Assembly (NCBI RefSeq): GCF_004684095.1 | Contig: NZ_SRII01000002.1 | Location: 310,692-374,691 of the forward strand | Length of the DNA stretch: 64,000 nucleotides | Reading direction: 5' to 3' | From: Hymenobacter sp. UV11 | Lineage (GTDB): Bacteria; Bacteroidota; Bacteroidia; Cytophagales; Hymenobacteraceae | In this document: positions 42,524 to 49,968 of the stretch, one piece after another | Layout of the letters: each line of letters starts with the position of its first letter | How positions within the stretch are numbered: position 1 is the first letter of the stretch | Notes under the pieces: generated by a model | What the model was told of the DNA's origin: nothing | What the model saw: the letters and a program-made list of their open reading frames with translations, nothing else | Database searches by the model: none | Program-made: the position numbers and the translations under genes

Positions 42524-43831
42524 TTATTTGGCGGCGGCGCGCAGCAACACGTTGGTGCTCTGAGCCAGGTTGGCCAAGGAGTCGGCGCCGGCCTGGCGGT
42601 GGCCATCGAGCGGGGCATACAGCTCCAGGCTGGAGCGCAATAGCGAATCGGCAGCCAGGGCGTAGGCCTCGTCGGCGTTCATCCCAGAGCGGTAGAAGAG
42701 CCAGTTGCGAAACTGCCCGCCCTTGGGGGTCGACCTACCCCCCAGCGTGAGCTGGCGCGTGCGCAGGCGCTCGGGCAGACTGCCCACCCGGCTGCCATCG
42801 AGGTACAAAACCGTTTCGCCCCGCGCAAAGTAGTGCGTCAGCATCACCTGGTGCCACTGGCCGTCGGCCACGCTGGCGGGGGTAGTGAGGTGCCCGGCCA
42901 GGGCTGAGGTGTAGGTGAGCCGGCCGCCGCGCCCAATGCGCAGGCTACCCGTGCGGGTGCTGTCTTGCAGCGTCAGCAGCGCGCCGAGGCCCGTGGTGCG
43001 AAAGCTGAACACCTGCGTAAACGGGTGCACCAGCGCCTCGGGCACGAAGCGCAGCGCGCTGCTCCGGCCCAGGCGCACGCCCGCCGTGGGCTGGCGGTGG
43101 GGTAGGGGCTTGCCCGCCCGCAGCGCATCGAAGAGCGAGGGTACCCAGGCGTGCATCAGCTCAGCGTGGCCCTGGCTGTTGGGGTGTAGGGCGTCGTCCC
43201 AGTAGCCAGCGGCCCAGTGGCCGGCGCCATCGTCCACGGCCCCGAGCAGGTTTACGGTGGGCACGGCCCAGCCTTGCAGCAGCAGGTTGAGCTGCCGGAT
43301 GTAGGCATAGTCCTGCGCCGTATAGTCGTTGCGGGTGTAGCTGTTCGTGACCACCGGCACCATGCCCTGCGCCCGCGCCTGGGCAATCAGCACCTGCATA
43401 TTGGCCACAAACTGGTCGAACATCGGCCGCCCGCCCTCGTGAATGCCCTCGTTGCCTAGGGCCAGCGCGTACACCACGTAGCGCCCCTGCTGGGGCAATA
43501 GGTCACGGTTCCAGCGTGCCAGCACCTTCACCGTGTTGTCGCCCGGCACCGAGATGTTGCTGGTCGTCCAGGCCGCCCCCTGGCCGGCCGCATTGCGCCG
43601 GGCCAGCAGCGTGGCGTAGCGGGCGGCGTAGCCATACTTGCCCGTCGCGCCCTGCCCAAACGGCACCGACGAGCCAAAGAACACGATTTTCAACTCGTCG
43701 AGCGCAGTCGAGCGCGTTGGTTGGGGCCGGCCGGGCACTTCAGCGCGGGCTGGGGGGGTAGGGGGCAGCAGCACGAAGCCCGCGCTCGCGGCGCTCAGGC
43801 TCAGGAGCAGTAGTTTCTTTAGCATGGGCAA
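42524..43831 (-). CDS. exported SGNH hydrolase fused to a LamG/concanavalin-like domain
   Basis: A 435-residue exported protein (signal peptide MLKKLLLLSLSAASAGFVLL from the second Met; the first Met is at 43831). The N-terminal SGNH domain (about 45-245) has the nucleophile block IVFFGSSVPFGQGATG, ALGNEGIHEG, and the Asp/His block DDALHPNSQGHAEL. The C-terminal half (about 270-425) is a LamG-like jelly roll (VADGQWHQVMLTHYFARGETVLYLDGSRVG...). This suggests a glycan-binding esterase. It lies between the ECF gene and FecR, an unusual insertion in a sigma/anti-sigma pair. Confidence 0.82.
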   Translation of the reverse strand: MPMLKKLLLLSLSAASAGFVLLPPTPPARAEVPGRPQPTRSTALDELKIVFFGSSVPFGQGATGKYGYAARYATLLARRNAAGQGAAWTTSNISVPGDNTVKVLARWNRDLLPQQGRYVVYALALGNEGIHEGGRPMFDQFVANMQVLIAQARAQGMVPVVTNSYTRNDYTAQDYAYIRQLNLLLQGWAVPTVNLLGAVDDGAGHWAAGYWDDALHPNSQGHAELMHAWVPSLFDALRAGKPLPHRQPTAGVRLGRSSALRFVPEALVHPFTQVFSFRTTGLGALLTLQDSTRTGSLRIGRGGRLTYTSALAGHLTTPASVADGQWHQVMLTHYFARGETVLYLDGSRVGSLPERLRTRQLTLGGRSTPKGGQFRNWLFYRSGMNADEAYALAADSLLRSSLELYAPLDGHRQAGADSLANLAQSTNVLLRAAAK

Positions 43832-43980
43832 AAAGCGGTGAGCGGGCTTAAAACGGCGCGCGCGTAGGTTGGTACATGGAGGGCAAGGGCGCGGGGTACT
43901 GCACTGGGCGTTTCCGGTGCGGTCGCCCCACTAGCATACACCGTCCGCGCCGTGTTCCCTTTAGCCACCAGCCACAAAAA

Positions 43981-44571
43981 TCAGCGCTTGTGAATGGCCA
44001 GCGCCAGCAGCAGCTCCAGAATGCCGCCGCCGTGTAGCTTGAAGTACTTGCGCATCGTTTTAAGCGCCTGCACGATGTGCGCCTCCACCGTTTTTACCGA
44101 TACGCCCTGGCGCTCGGCAATTTCGGGGTAAGACAGGCCCTGCTGCCGGCTCAGTACAAACACCTCGCGCTGCTTGGGGGGTAGGCGGTCGAGGGCGGCC
44201 AGGTACAGCGCCTCCATCTCCTGGTACTCGGCCTCGTTGGCCACGCTGGCCGGGCTAGCGGCCGCTACCTGCCCGTGCAGGCGCAGGTGATGCTGGTCGC
44301 GCCGCAGCTCGTTCAGCACCGCGTGGTGGGCCGTCGTAAAGAGGTAGCCTTTCAGGGGCACGTCCTCGCGCAGCTGCCCGCGCTTCTCCCATATCTTAAT
44401 AAAGCACTCCTGCACAATTTCCTCGGCTGCCGGCCGCGATTTCAGGTAGCTGTAGGCAAAGCGGTACACCAAGGCGCTGTAGTGCCGGAAGAGCGCATCA
44501 AAGGCCCGCTCGTCGTCCTGTTTGAGGCGGCGGAGGTAATCCGGTTCCGAAAAGGCAGGCGGGGCAGGCAA
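43981..44571 (-). CDS. ECF sigma factor of the FecR/SusC signalling type
   Basis: A 196-residue Bacteroidota family RpoE-like factor. Region 2 is FDALFRHYSALVYRFAYSYLKSRPAAEEIVQECFIKIWEKR in two adjoining segments (residues about 19-60). Region 4 is LPPKQREVFVLSRQQGLSYPEIAERQGVSVKTVEAHI in adjoining segments (about 133-170), a clear helix-turn-helix. The C-terminal LELLLALAIHKR is typical. It probably directs transcription of the fecR-susCD-glycosidase block when FecR is signalled by SusC. It is divergent from mraZ across a 450-base region. Confidence 0.93.
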   Translation of the reverse strand: MPAPPAFSEPDYLRRLKQDDERAFDALFRHYSALVYRFAYSYLKSRPAAEEIVQECFIKIWEKRGQLREDVPLKGYLFTTAHHAVLNELRRDQHHLRLHGQVAAASPASVANEAEYQEMEALYLAALDRLPPKQREVFVLSRQQGLSYPEIAERQGVSVKTVEAHIVQALKTMRKYFKLHGGGILELLLALAIHKR

Positions 44572-44593
44572 CGGGAAGTGGCTGAGATTATGC

Positions 44594-44601
44594 CGAAATT
44601 A
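44594..44601 (-). promoter_or_regulatory. possible -7 element (TAATTTCG) for the ECF gene
   Basis: The minus strand reads TAATTTCG, a TAnnTTYG variant, 23 bases before the sigma ATG. Confidence 0.3.
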
Positions 44602-44772
44602 CATAAAAATTACGGACCTACTTAAGTGGCTCTGGCTGGTAGTAGTTCCTCACAGCCGCTGGTTCGGTTCTAACGCAGCGCTAGCTGCGGTGAGCGGCTG
44701 GCAATTAGATACCTACCGGCGACTGGACTGGCTGCCAACTGGAGAAACAAACAGGGTAGTAAAGGGCTGTTA

Positions 44773-44880
44773 TGCAACATTGTTTCGCTAAAAAATAAAA
44801 GTATGCCGTACCAGCGGCAAGCCGAATTTTGTCCGGAAAATCTGGATTAAGTGCCCTTTACAAGAGTGCAACATTGTTTC
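44773..44880. repeat. 14-bp direct repeat pair upstream of mraZ
   Basis: TGCAACATTGTTTC occurs at 44773-44786 and again at 44867-44880 with 80 bases between. Each copy contains the near-palindrome AACATTGTT. The surrounding 44572-45025 region has no gene; further upstream (44650-44710) is an imperfect dyad around AGCCGCT / AGCGGCT. Confidence 0.7.
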
Positions 44881-44929
44881 AATAATGGATAAATAGGCGA
44901 TTGCAGTCCATTGAAGGCCTTTTAGGGTC

Positions 44930-44959
44930 GTGGTAGAAAGTGGTAGAAAGTGGTGAGTT
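44930..44959 (+). promoter_or_regulatory. MraZ operator (three 10-bp repeats)
   Basis: GTGGTAGAAA at 44930-44939, GTGGTAGAAA at 44940-44949 and GTGGTGAGTT at 44950-44959 form three GTGG repeats with a 10-base period. MraZ is known to bind tandem GTGG-type repeats in front of its own operon. The third repeat falls in the -33 region of the promoter at 44975, consistent with repression. Confidence 0.8.
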
Positions 44960-44974
44960 TTTTGAAACGACTCG

Positions 44975-44982
44975 TACTTTTG
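44975..44982 (+). promoter_or_regulatory. -7 element (TACTTTTG) of the dcw cluster
   Basis: Exact TAnnTTTG match, about 43 bases before the mraZ ATG and just downstream of the MraZ repeats. Transcription would start near 44988. Confidence 0.65.
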
Positions 44983-45025
44983 TTATCCTCGCTGGCGCCG
45001 CAGCCCAGTGGCACTTGTTCCATCC

Positions 45026-45490
45026 ATGCACCAGCTTCTCTCCGGCGAATACGACTGCAAGCTCGACCCCAAAGGTCGGCTGGTGCTGCCCGCCAAGGTG
45101 AAAGCGGCGCTGCCCGATACCTATGCCAACCAGTTGGTGCTGGTGCGCGGCTTCGAGCCCTGCCTGGTGCTCTACCCCCGCTCGGCCTGGGAATTAATTC
45201 ACGCCAAGGTGATGGCCCTGGACGAGTTCAACGAAGAATACCGCCAGTTTCAGCGCAACTTCTTCCGGGGTATGACCGAAGTGGAGCTCGACAGCATTGG
45301 GCGCTTTGGCCTGCCGGGCTCGATGCGCCGCTATGCCGGCCTCGAAAAAGACGCCGTGATTGTGGGCCTCGGCAACCGCTGCGAAGTGTGGGACCCCACC
45401 CGCTACGACGAGTACCTTATCAAGGACCAGCAGGCTTTCTCCAAGCTGGCCCAGAAGTTCTTATCAGACACCCCCGAAAATGTAGGGTAA
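45026..45490 (+). CDS. mraZ: transcriptional regulator MraZ
   Basis: Autorepressor of the division and cell wall cluster, 154 residues. Two SpoVT/AbrB-like half domains carry the paired motifs LDPKGRLVLPAKVK and LDSIGRFGLPGSMR (D-x3-R). The start is the ATG at 45026 (MHQLLSGEYDCKLD), matching the family's length and first strand; an in-frame GTG at 45008 would add six unconserved residues. Its operator repeats are at 44930-44959. Its TAA stop lies within a GTAAGCTTTAGC repeat. Confidence 0.95.
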   Translation: MHQLLSGEYDCKLDPKGRLVLPAKVKAALPDTYANQLVLVRGFEPCLVLYPRSAWELIHAKVMALDEFNEEYRQFQRNFFRGMTEVELDSIGRFGLPGSMRRYAGLEKDAVIVGLGNRCEVWDPTRYDEYLIKDQQAFSKLAQKFLSDTPENVG

Positions 45491-45566
45491 GCTTTAGCTT
45501 GTCGTAATAAGCTGAAATATAATAAAATAGCCCTTCGTTTTCCCGGTAAGCTTTAGCTTGCCGCAC
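45484..45566. repeat. GTAAGCTTTAGCTTG repeat, direct pair (D1)
   Basis: GGTAAGCTTTAGCTTG occurs at 45486-45501 and again at 45545-45560 in the same orientation, between mraZ and rsmH. The first copy supplies the TAA stop of mraZ (45488-45490). The same unit occurs as an inverted pair at 52797-52872. Confidence 0.88.
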
Positions 45567-45598
45567 ATTCGTTACCCCTACCCGCGCTTCTTTTTGCT

Positions 45599-46540
45599 AT
45601 GAGCACCCGCCCCAACGATACTGCCTACCACCGCCCGGTGATGCTAGCCGAATGCCTGGCTGGCCTCGACCTGGTACCCGGCGGCCGGTACGTTGATGTC
45701 ACGTTTGGCGGCGGCGGGCACTCGGCGCGCATGTTGGAGCAATTGGTTGAGGGTCATTTGTATAGCTTCGACCAGGACGAGGCGGCCGAGCGCCAGGCGG
45801 CCGAGCTGGCCCGGCCGCAGTTTACGTTTATTCGGGCTAATTTTCGGCACCTCGCGGCCGAGCTGGCCCAGCGCGACGCCCAGCCCGTGGATGGCCTGCT
45901 GGCCGATTTGGGCGTGTCGTCGCACCAGTTCGACACCGCCGAGCGCGGCTTCAGCACCCGCTTCGACGGGCCGCTCGACATGCGCATGGACCCCCAGGAT
46001 GCCAGCGTGGCCACCGCCGCCGACGTGCTCAACGACTACGACGAAGCCGCGCTGCACCGCATTTTTGGCATGTACGGCGAGGTCACCAACGCCCGCACGC
46101 TGGCCGCTACCGTGGTGCAGGCCCGCCGCCAGCGCCCGCTGCGCACTATTCAGGAGCTAAAGCACGCCATTCAGCCGGTAGTAGCGCGCGGCAAGGAGAA
46201 TAAGTATCTGGCGCAAGTATTTCAGGCCCTGCGTATTGAGGTTAATGATGAGTTGACGGCCTTGCAGGAGATGCTGACCCAAACTGCCGAGGTGCTGCGC
46301 CCCGGCGGCCGCTTGGTGGTGATGAGCTACCACTCGCTGGAAGACCGGCTGGTGAAAAATTTTCTGAGCCAGGGCAAGTTTTTCGGCCAGGCCGAAAAGG
46401 ATTTGTACGGCCGCGTGAGCCTGCCTTTTGAGGCCCTCACGCGCAAGCCGATAGAGGCTTCGGCCGACGAAGTAGCCGAAAACAGCCGCGCCCGCAGTGC
46501 CAAGCTGCGCATTGGCGTCCGAACCCCCATTCCCGCGTAA
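45599..46540 (+). CDS. rsmH: 16S rRNA (cytosine-1402-N4) methyltransferase
   Basis: MraW/RsmH, 313 residues. YHRPVMLAECLAGL is the family opening. SAM motif I is YVDVTFGGGGHSARML, followed by LLADLGVSSHQFDTAERGFS and the catalytic-region RPGGRLVVMSYHSLEDRLVK. The C-terminal NSRARSAKLRIGVR is diagnostic. Only 4 bases separate it from ftsL, so translation is coupled. Confidence 0.97.
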   Translation: MSTRPNDTAYHRPVMLAECLAGLDLVPGGRYVDVTFGGGGHSARMLEQLVEGHLYSFDQDEAAERQAAELARPQFTFIRANFRHLAAELAQRDAQPVDGLLADLGVSSHQFDTAERGFSTRFDGPLDMRMDPQDASVATAADVLNDYDEAALHRIFGMYGEVTNARTLAATVVQARRQRPLRTIQELKHAIQPVVARGKENKYLAQVFQALRIEVNDELTALQEMLTQTAEVLRPGGRLVVMSYHSLEDRLVKNFLSQGKFFGQAEKDLYGRVSLPFEALTRKPIEASADEVAENSRARSAKLRIGVRTPIPA

Positions 46541-46544
46541 GCTC

Positions 46545-47510
46545 ATGGCCGGTAATACGATACGTCCTGTTGCGGCTGGTCCGCCCCGCGCCAATACCGT
46601 GCGTGCCCCCCGCGAGCCCGAGCCTGTGAACGAGGCGCCGGCCGCCGTAGCCGCCGCGCCGCCCGTGGCTGCCCCTACCCCCCCGCCGGCCCCCGCACCC
46701 GTAGCCACGCCCCAACCCGCCGCACCTAAAAAGGCGCGCAAGCCGGCCGAGCCAACCCCCGAGTTTACCGCGCCCGCCTGGGAGCCCCACGAGGGCCGTA
46801 CCGCTACCGGCTGGAGCCTGTTTTCGCTGCTCGACCGCTTCACGGGCCTCGATGGGCTGTTTCGGGAGGGCTTGCCGGTGCGCTTCCTACCCAAGCTGCT
46901 CTTCGTGATGCTGCTCACGCTGCTCTACATCGGCAACACGCACTACGGCAACCGCATGAATCGCAATATTCAGCGGCTCAAGCAGGAAACGGAGGACCTG
47001 CGCGCCGACTATACCACCCTGAAATCGGACTACATGGAAGCCAGCAAGCAGAGCGAGGTGGCCCGCAAAGTGGCTGCTATCGGCTTGGTCGAAAGCTCGT
47101 CGCCGCCCTTCCGCATTGCGGTGCCGGCCGGCCGCCTCGATGAGGCCGAATTGGAAACTATGCCCGTACTCACTGCTGATACCCTAGCCGCTCGCGCCGC
47201 CCGCGATTCGGTAGCCTCGGCCCGTGCTGATTCTATTCAGGGCCGGGCGCGCCGCCAGCAGCTAGGTCTTTCTGAGGAGGAGGATGCCTTGGAGCTGGGT
47301 GCGCCACCGCCTGGCCTTGCCGACGAAGATGCCCCTACCCCCGGTGCCGAAACTGAAGCCGCCAAACAATTGACGCATAGTGGTTCAGCTGTTAAAAAAA
47401 CAAAACGGAGTAAAGCTGCTAGCAAAGAATCTAGTACAAAAAAGCACAAGACGGCCCAATTAAATCAGGATAAAGCAGCCCCAAAAGCAAGCCATGAAAA
47501 GCAGCGTTAA
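46545..47510 (+). CDS. ftsL: FtsL-like division protein with long low-complexity tails
   Basis: A 321-residue protein, about three times the usual FtsL length. A Pro/Ala-rich cytoplasmic region (1-75; repeated APTPPP-type runs) is followed by a more ordered segment (FSLLDRFTGLDGLFREG) and one membrane helix (about 116-133: LLFVMLLTLLYIG). The periplasmic coiled coil (about 140-180: RNIQRLKQETEDLRADYTTL) and the FtsL-like end VARKVAAIGLVESSSPPF come next. A C-terminal extension (190-321) changes from acidic to very Lys/Ser-rich (KKTKRSKAASKESSTKKHK). It should bridge FtsQ and the FtsI/FtsW synthase. Its end overlaps ftsI by 17 bases. Confidence 0.88.
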   Translation: MAGNTIRPVAAGPPRANTVRAPREPEPVNEAPAAVAAAPPVAAPTPPPAPAPVATPQPAAPKKARKPAEPTPEFTAPAWEPHEGRTATGWSLFSLLDRFTGLDGLFREGLPVRFLPKLLFVMLLTLLYIGNTHYGNRMNRNIQRLKQETEDLRADYTTLKSDYMEASKQSEVARKVAAIGLVESSSPPFRIAVPAGRLDEAELETMPVLTADTLAARAARDSVASARADSIQGRARRQQLGLSEEEDALELGAPPPGLADEDAPTPGAETEAAKQLTHSGSAVKKTKRSKAASKESSTKKHKTAQLNQDKAAPKASHEKQR

Positions 47511-49968
47511 GAAATCCATTGTCACGCGGGTGCGGCTCGCGTTTCTGGGGGTGGCGCTGTTCTCGTGCGCCGTGGCCTGGAAAATCTCGCGCATCCAGTA
47601 CCAGGAGGGTGCCAAGTGGCGCGCCCTGGAGCAAGAGCGCCGCATCAGCTACCAGCCGGTGCCAGCCACGCGCGGCAACATCTACTCCGATAACGAGAGC
47701 ATTATGGCGACCTCGCTGCCCTTCTACCGGGTAGCCTGGGACCCCGGTGTGGTCGATGATGCCACGTTTGCTCAGCATGTGGATTCGCTGGCTTGGCACC
47801 TAGCGCACTTCTTCCAAGACCGCAGCGTGCCGGAATACCGGCGCAAGCTGATGGAGGCGCACCGTGACCACGACGTGCGCTACATCCGGCTGAATTCGCG
47901 GCAGATAAATTTTCAGGAGAAGAAGGAATTGGCCAGCTGGCCCATCTTCCGGGCCAAGCGCCGGGGCGGGGCCATCTTTGAAAAAGTGGATAAGCGCTTC
48001 CGGCCCTTCGGCGGGCTGGCCCAGCGCACAGTGGGCTTCGTAAACGAGGACAAAAACGGCGCGGGCCTGGAGTTTACGTTCCAGCAGAAGCTAGCGGGCA
48101 AGTCGGGTGAGGCGCTGTTTGAGCGCGTGCCGGGCGGCTTCAAGCCAGTGTATGACGGCACCGAAATCAAGCCCCAGCCGGGCTACGACGTGAAAACGAC
48201 CCTCGACATCAACCTGCAGGATGGGGCTGAGGATGCCCTCTACAAAGCCTTGGTTTCGAACGACGCTAAGTACGGCTGCGTTATTCTAATGGAGGTGAAA
48301 ACCGGTGAAATCAAGGCCGTGGCCAACCTGGGCAAGGCTGCCGACGGCACCTATAAGGAAGATTATAACTACGCTTTTGCCGACCAGGGCCGCACCGAGC
48401 CGGGCTCGACTTTCAAGCTGGCCTCGATGATGGCCGTGTTTGAGGCCGACCCCAGCCTGCAAATTGATGATATAGTAGATACTGGCCCCGGCCGAATGTC
48501 TATCGGGGGCGCGGTGAAGACGGACTCGCACGCCAACGGCCGCATTACGGTGCAGCAGGTGTTTGAGAAATCGAGCAACATTGGGGTGGCGCGGCTGGTG
48601 CAGGAGCACTTTGCTAGCAACCCCACCCAATACACCGACTACCTCAAGCGCTTTGGCCTCGACAAGCCGCTGGGCTTTCAGATGAGCGGCGAGGCCCTAC
48701 CCTACGTGAAGGACCCCAAGGACCGCAGCTGGAGCCGCACCTCGCTCTCGACCATGGCCATCGGCTACGAGCTGAAGCTGGCTCCGCTCCAAACGCTGGC
48801 TTTCTACAACGCCGTGGCCAACGGCGGCGTGAAGGTGGCGCCCATGATTGTGAAGGAAATCAAGCAGGCCGATCAGGTGGTGGAGCACTTCGACACGCAG
48901 GTACTGAACCCTAAAATCTGCTCCGATGCCACGCTGCGCAAGCTGCACGCCATGATGGAGGGGGTAGTGCTGCAAGGCACCGCCAAAGCTATTCGGCCTA
49001 AAGACTACGCCATCGCGGGCAAAACGGGTACGGCCTGGAAGTTCAAAAACGGTCGCTATACGCATACATATTCGACTAGCTTCTGCGGGTTTTTTCCGGC
49101 CGATAAGCCCAAGTATAGCTGCATTGTAGTGATTGACTCGCCAAGTAAAGGCAACTGGTCGGGGGCCGAGGTGTCGGCGCCGGTATTTCGCGACTTGGCC
49201 GACCGCTGCATGGCCCGTGACCAGGCCAGCCAGCGGCCCATGCTAGCGCGCATTCCGGCCCGGCGCTCGCCGGTGCCGCTGGTGCGGGCCGGCTTGCAGC
49301 AGGAAATCGCGCTGGTATGTGACCGCATTGGCCTGCCCGGCCAGACCCACGCCACCGGCGGCGAAGAGTGGGTGCGCGCCACCCGCGCCGTTGACACGGC
49401 CTTCGTGGCTCGCACCGTGGCCCTGCGCCCCGATGCCAGCGTGGCCCACCCCGGCCGCATGCCCGACGCGCGCGGCCTCACCCTGCGCGACGCGCTGTTT
49501 TTGCTCGAAAACCGAGGCATCAAGGTGCAGGCCAGCGGCACCGGCCGCGTGCGTGAGCAGTCGGTAGCGCCCGGCGACCCGGCCCGCCGCGGCGCGGTAG
49601 TGAACCTGGTGCTGATGCCCACCGCTGCCCCCACTGCCGCACCGCTGGCCTTGCCCGCGCCCATCCACACCGAAATTGAGGAGAACACCCTGCTCATTCC
49701 GGCCGAGGTCAGCCGACCCAGCAAAGCCGCCAAGTCAACGACAAAGCCCAGCTCAACCAAAGCTAAGTCGGCCGCCAAAGAGAAAGCGACGGCGCCTACC
49801 CCCCCTGCTAAGGCCGAAGCCAAGCCGAAAAAAACCATCAATAAGCCCGATATCCGCACGACTCAGCGAACCTCTGCGCCTTCCTCTGCGCCCTCTGCGG
49901 GAACCGCCACCAGAACGAAACCGGTAACCGACGCAAAAGCGGCCACCAAACCCAAGAAAGCCGCATGA
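47494..49968 (+). CDS. ftsI: septal peptidoglycan transpeptidase (FtsI/PBP with PASTA domain)
   Basis: An 824-residue class B penicillin-binding protein. The membrane anchor (about 10-30: VRLAFLGVALFSCAVAWKI) is followed by the dimerisation domain (ATRGNIYSDNESIMATSLPF) and the transpeptidase with S305-TFK, S360-SN and K510-TG motifs. After it come one PASTA domain (about 655-710: MPDARGLTLRDALFLLENRGI) and a disordered Lys/Ala/Pro/Thr-rich tail (about 730-824; SKAAKSTTKPSSTKAKSAAK). Part of the tail is encoded by CTCTGCG repeats. Typical FtsI of this phylum ends near the PASTA region, so the tail is extra. It overlaps both neighbours (17 bases with ftsL, 4 with murE). Confidence 0.95.
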   Translation: MKSSVKKSIVTRVRLAFLGVALFSCAVAWKISRIQYQEGAKWRALEQERRISYQPVPATRGNIYSDNESIMATSLPFYRVAWDPGVVDDATFAQHVDSLAWHLAHFFQDRSVPEYRRKLMEAHRDHDVRYIRLNSRQINFQEKKELASWPIFRAKRRGGAIFEKVDKRFRPFGGLAQRTVGFVNEDKNGAGLEFTFQQKLAGKSGEALFERVPGGFKPVYDGTEIKPQPGYDVKTTLDINLQDGAEDALYKALVSNDAKYGCVILMEVKTGEIKAVANLGKAADGTYKEDYNYAFADQGRTEPGSTFKLASMMAVFEADPSLQIDDIVDTGPGRMSIGGAVKTDSHANGRITVQQVFEKSSNIGVARLVQEHFASNPTQYTDYLKRFGLDKPLGFQMSGEALPYVKDPKDRSWSRTSLSTMAIGYELKLAPLQTLAFYNAVANGGVKVAPMIVKEIKQADQVVEHFDTQVLNPKICSDATLRKLHAMMEGVVLQGTAKAIRPKDYAIAGKTGTAWKFKNGRYTHTYSTSFCGFFPADKPKYSCIVVIDSPSKGNWSGAEVSAPVFRDLADRCMARDQASQRPMLARIPARRSPVPLVRAGLQQEIALVCDRIGLPGQTHATGGEEWVRATRAVDTAFVARTVALRPDASVAHPGRMPDARGLTLRDALFLLENRGIKVQASGTGRVREQSVAPGDPARRGAVVNLVLMPTAAPTAAPLALPAPIHTEIEENTLLIPAEVSRPSKAAKSTTKPSSTKAKSAAKEKATAPTPPAKAEAKPKKTINKPDIRTTQRTSAPSSAPSAGTATRTKPVTDAKAATKPKKAA
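49871..49900. repeat. CTCTGCG micro-repeat inside the ftsI tail
   Basis: Three CTCTGCG units at 49872-49878, 49884-49890 and 49893-49899, within coding sequence for the FtsI C-terminal tail (TSAPSSAPSAG). The unit resembles a dispersed CTCTGCG-type genomic repeat known from other bacteria. Confidence 0.65.

Noticed and set aside
25746..44571. The polysaccharide locus as a recently acquired island
   Set aside because: No integrase, transposase, tRNA or direct-repeat boundary is visible, and GC content and GGGTAGGG frequency look the same as in the flanking core genes.
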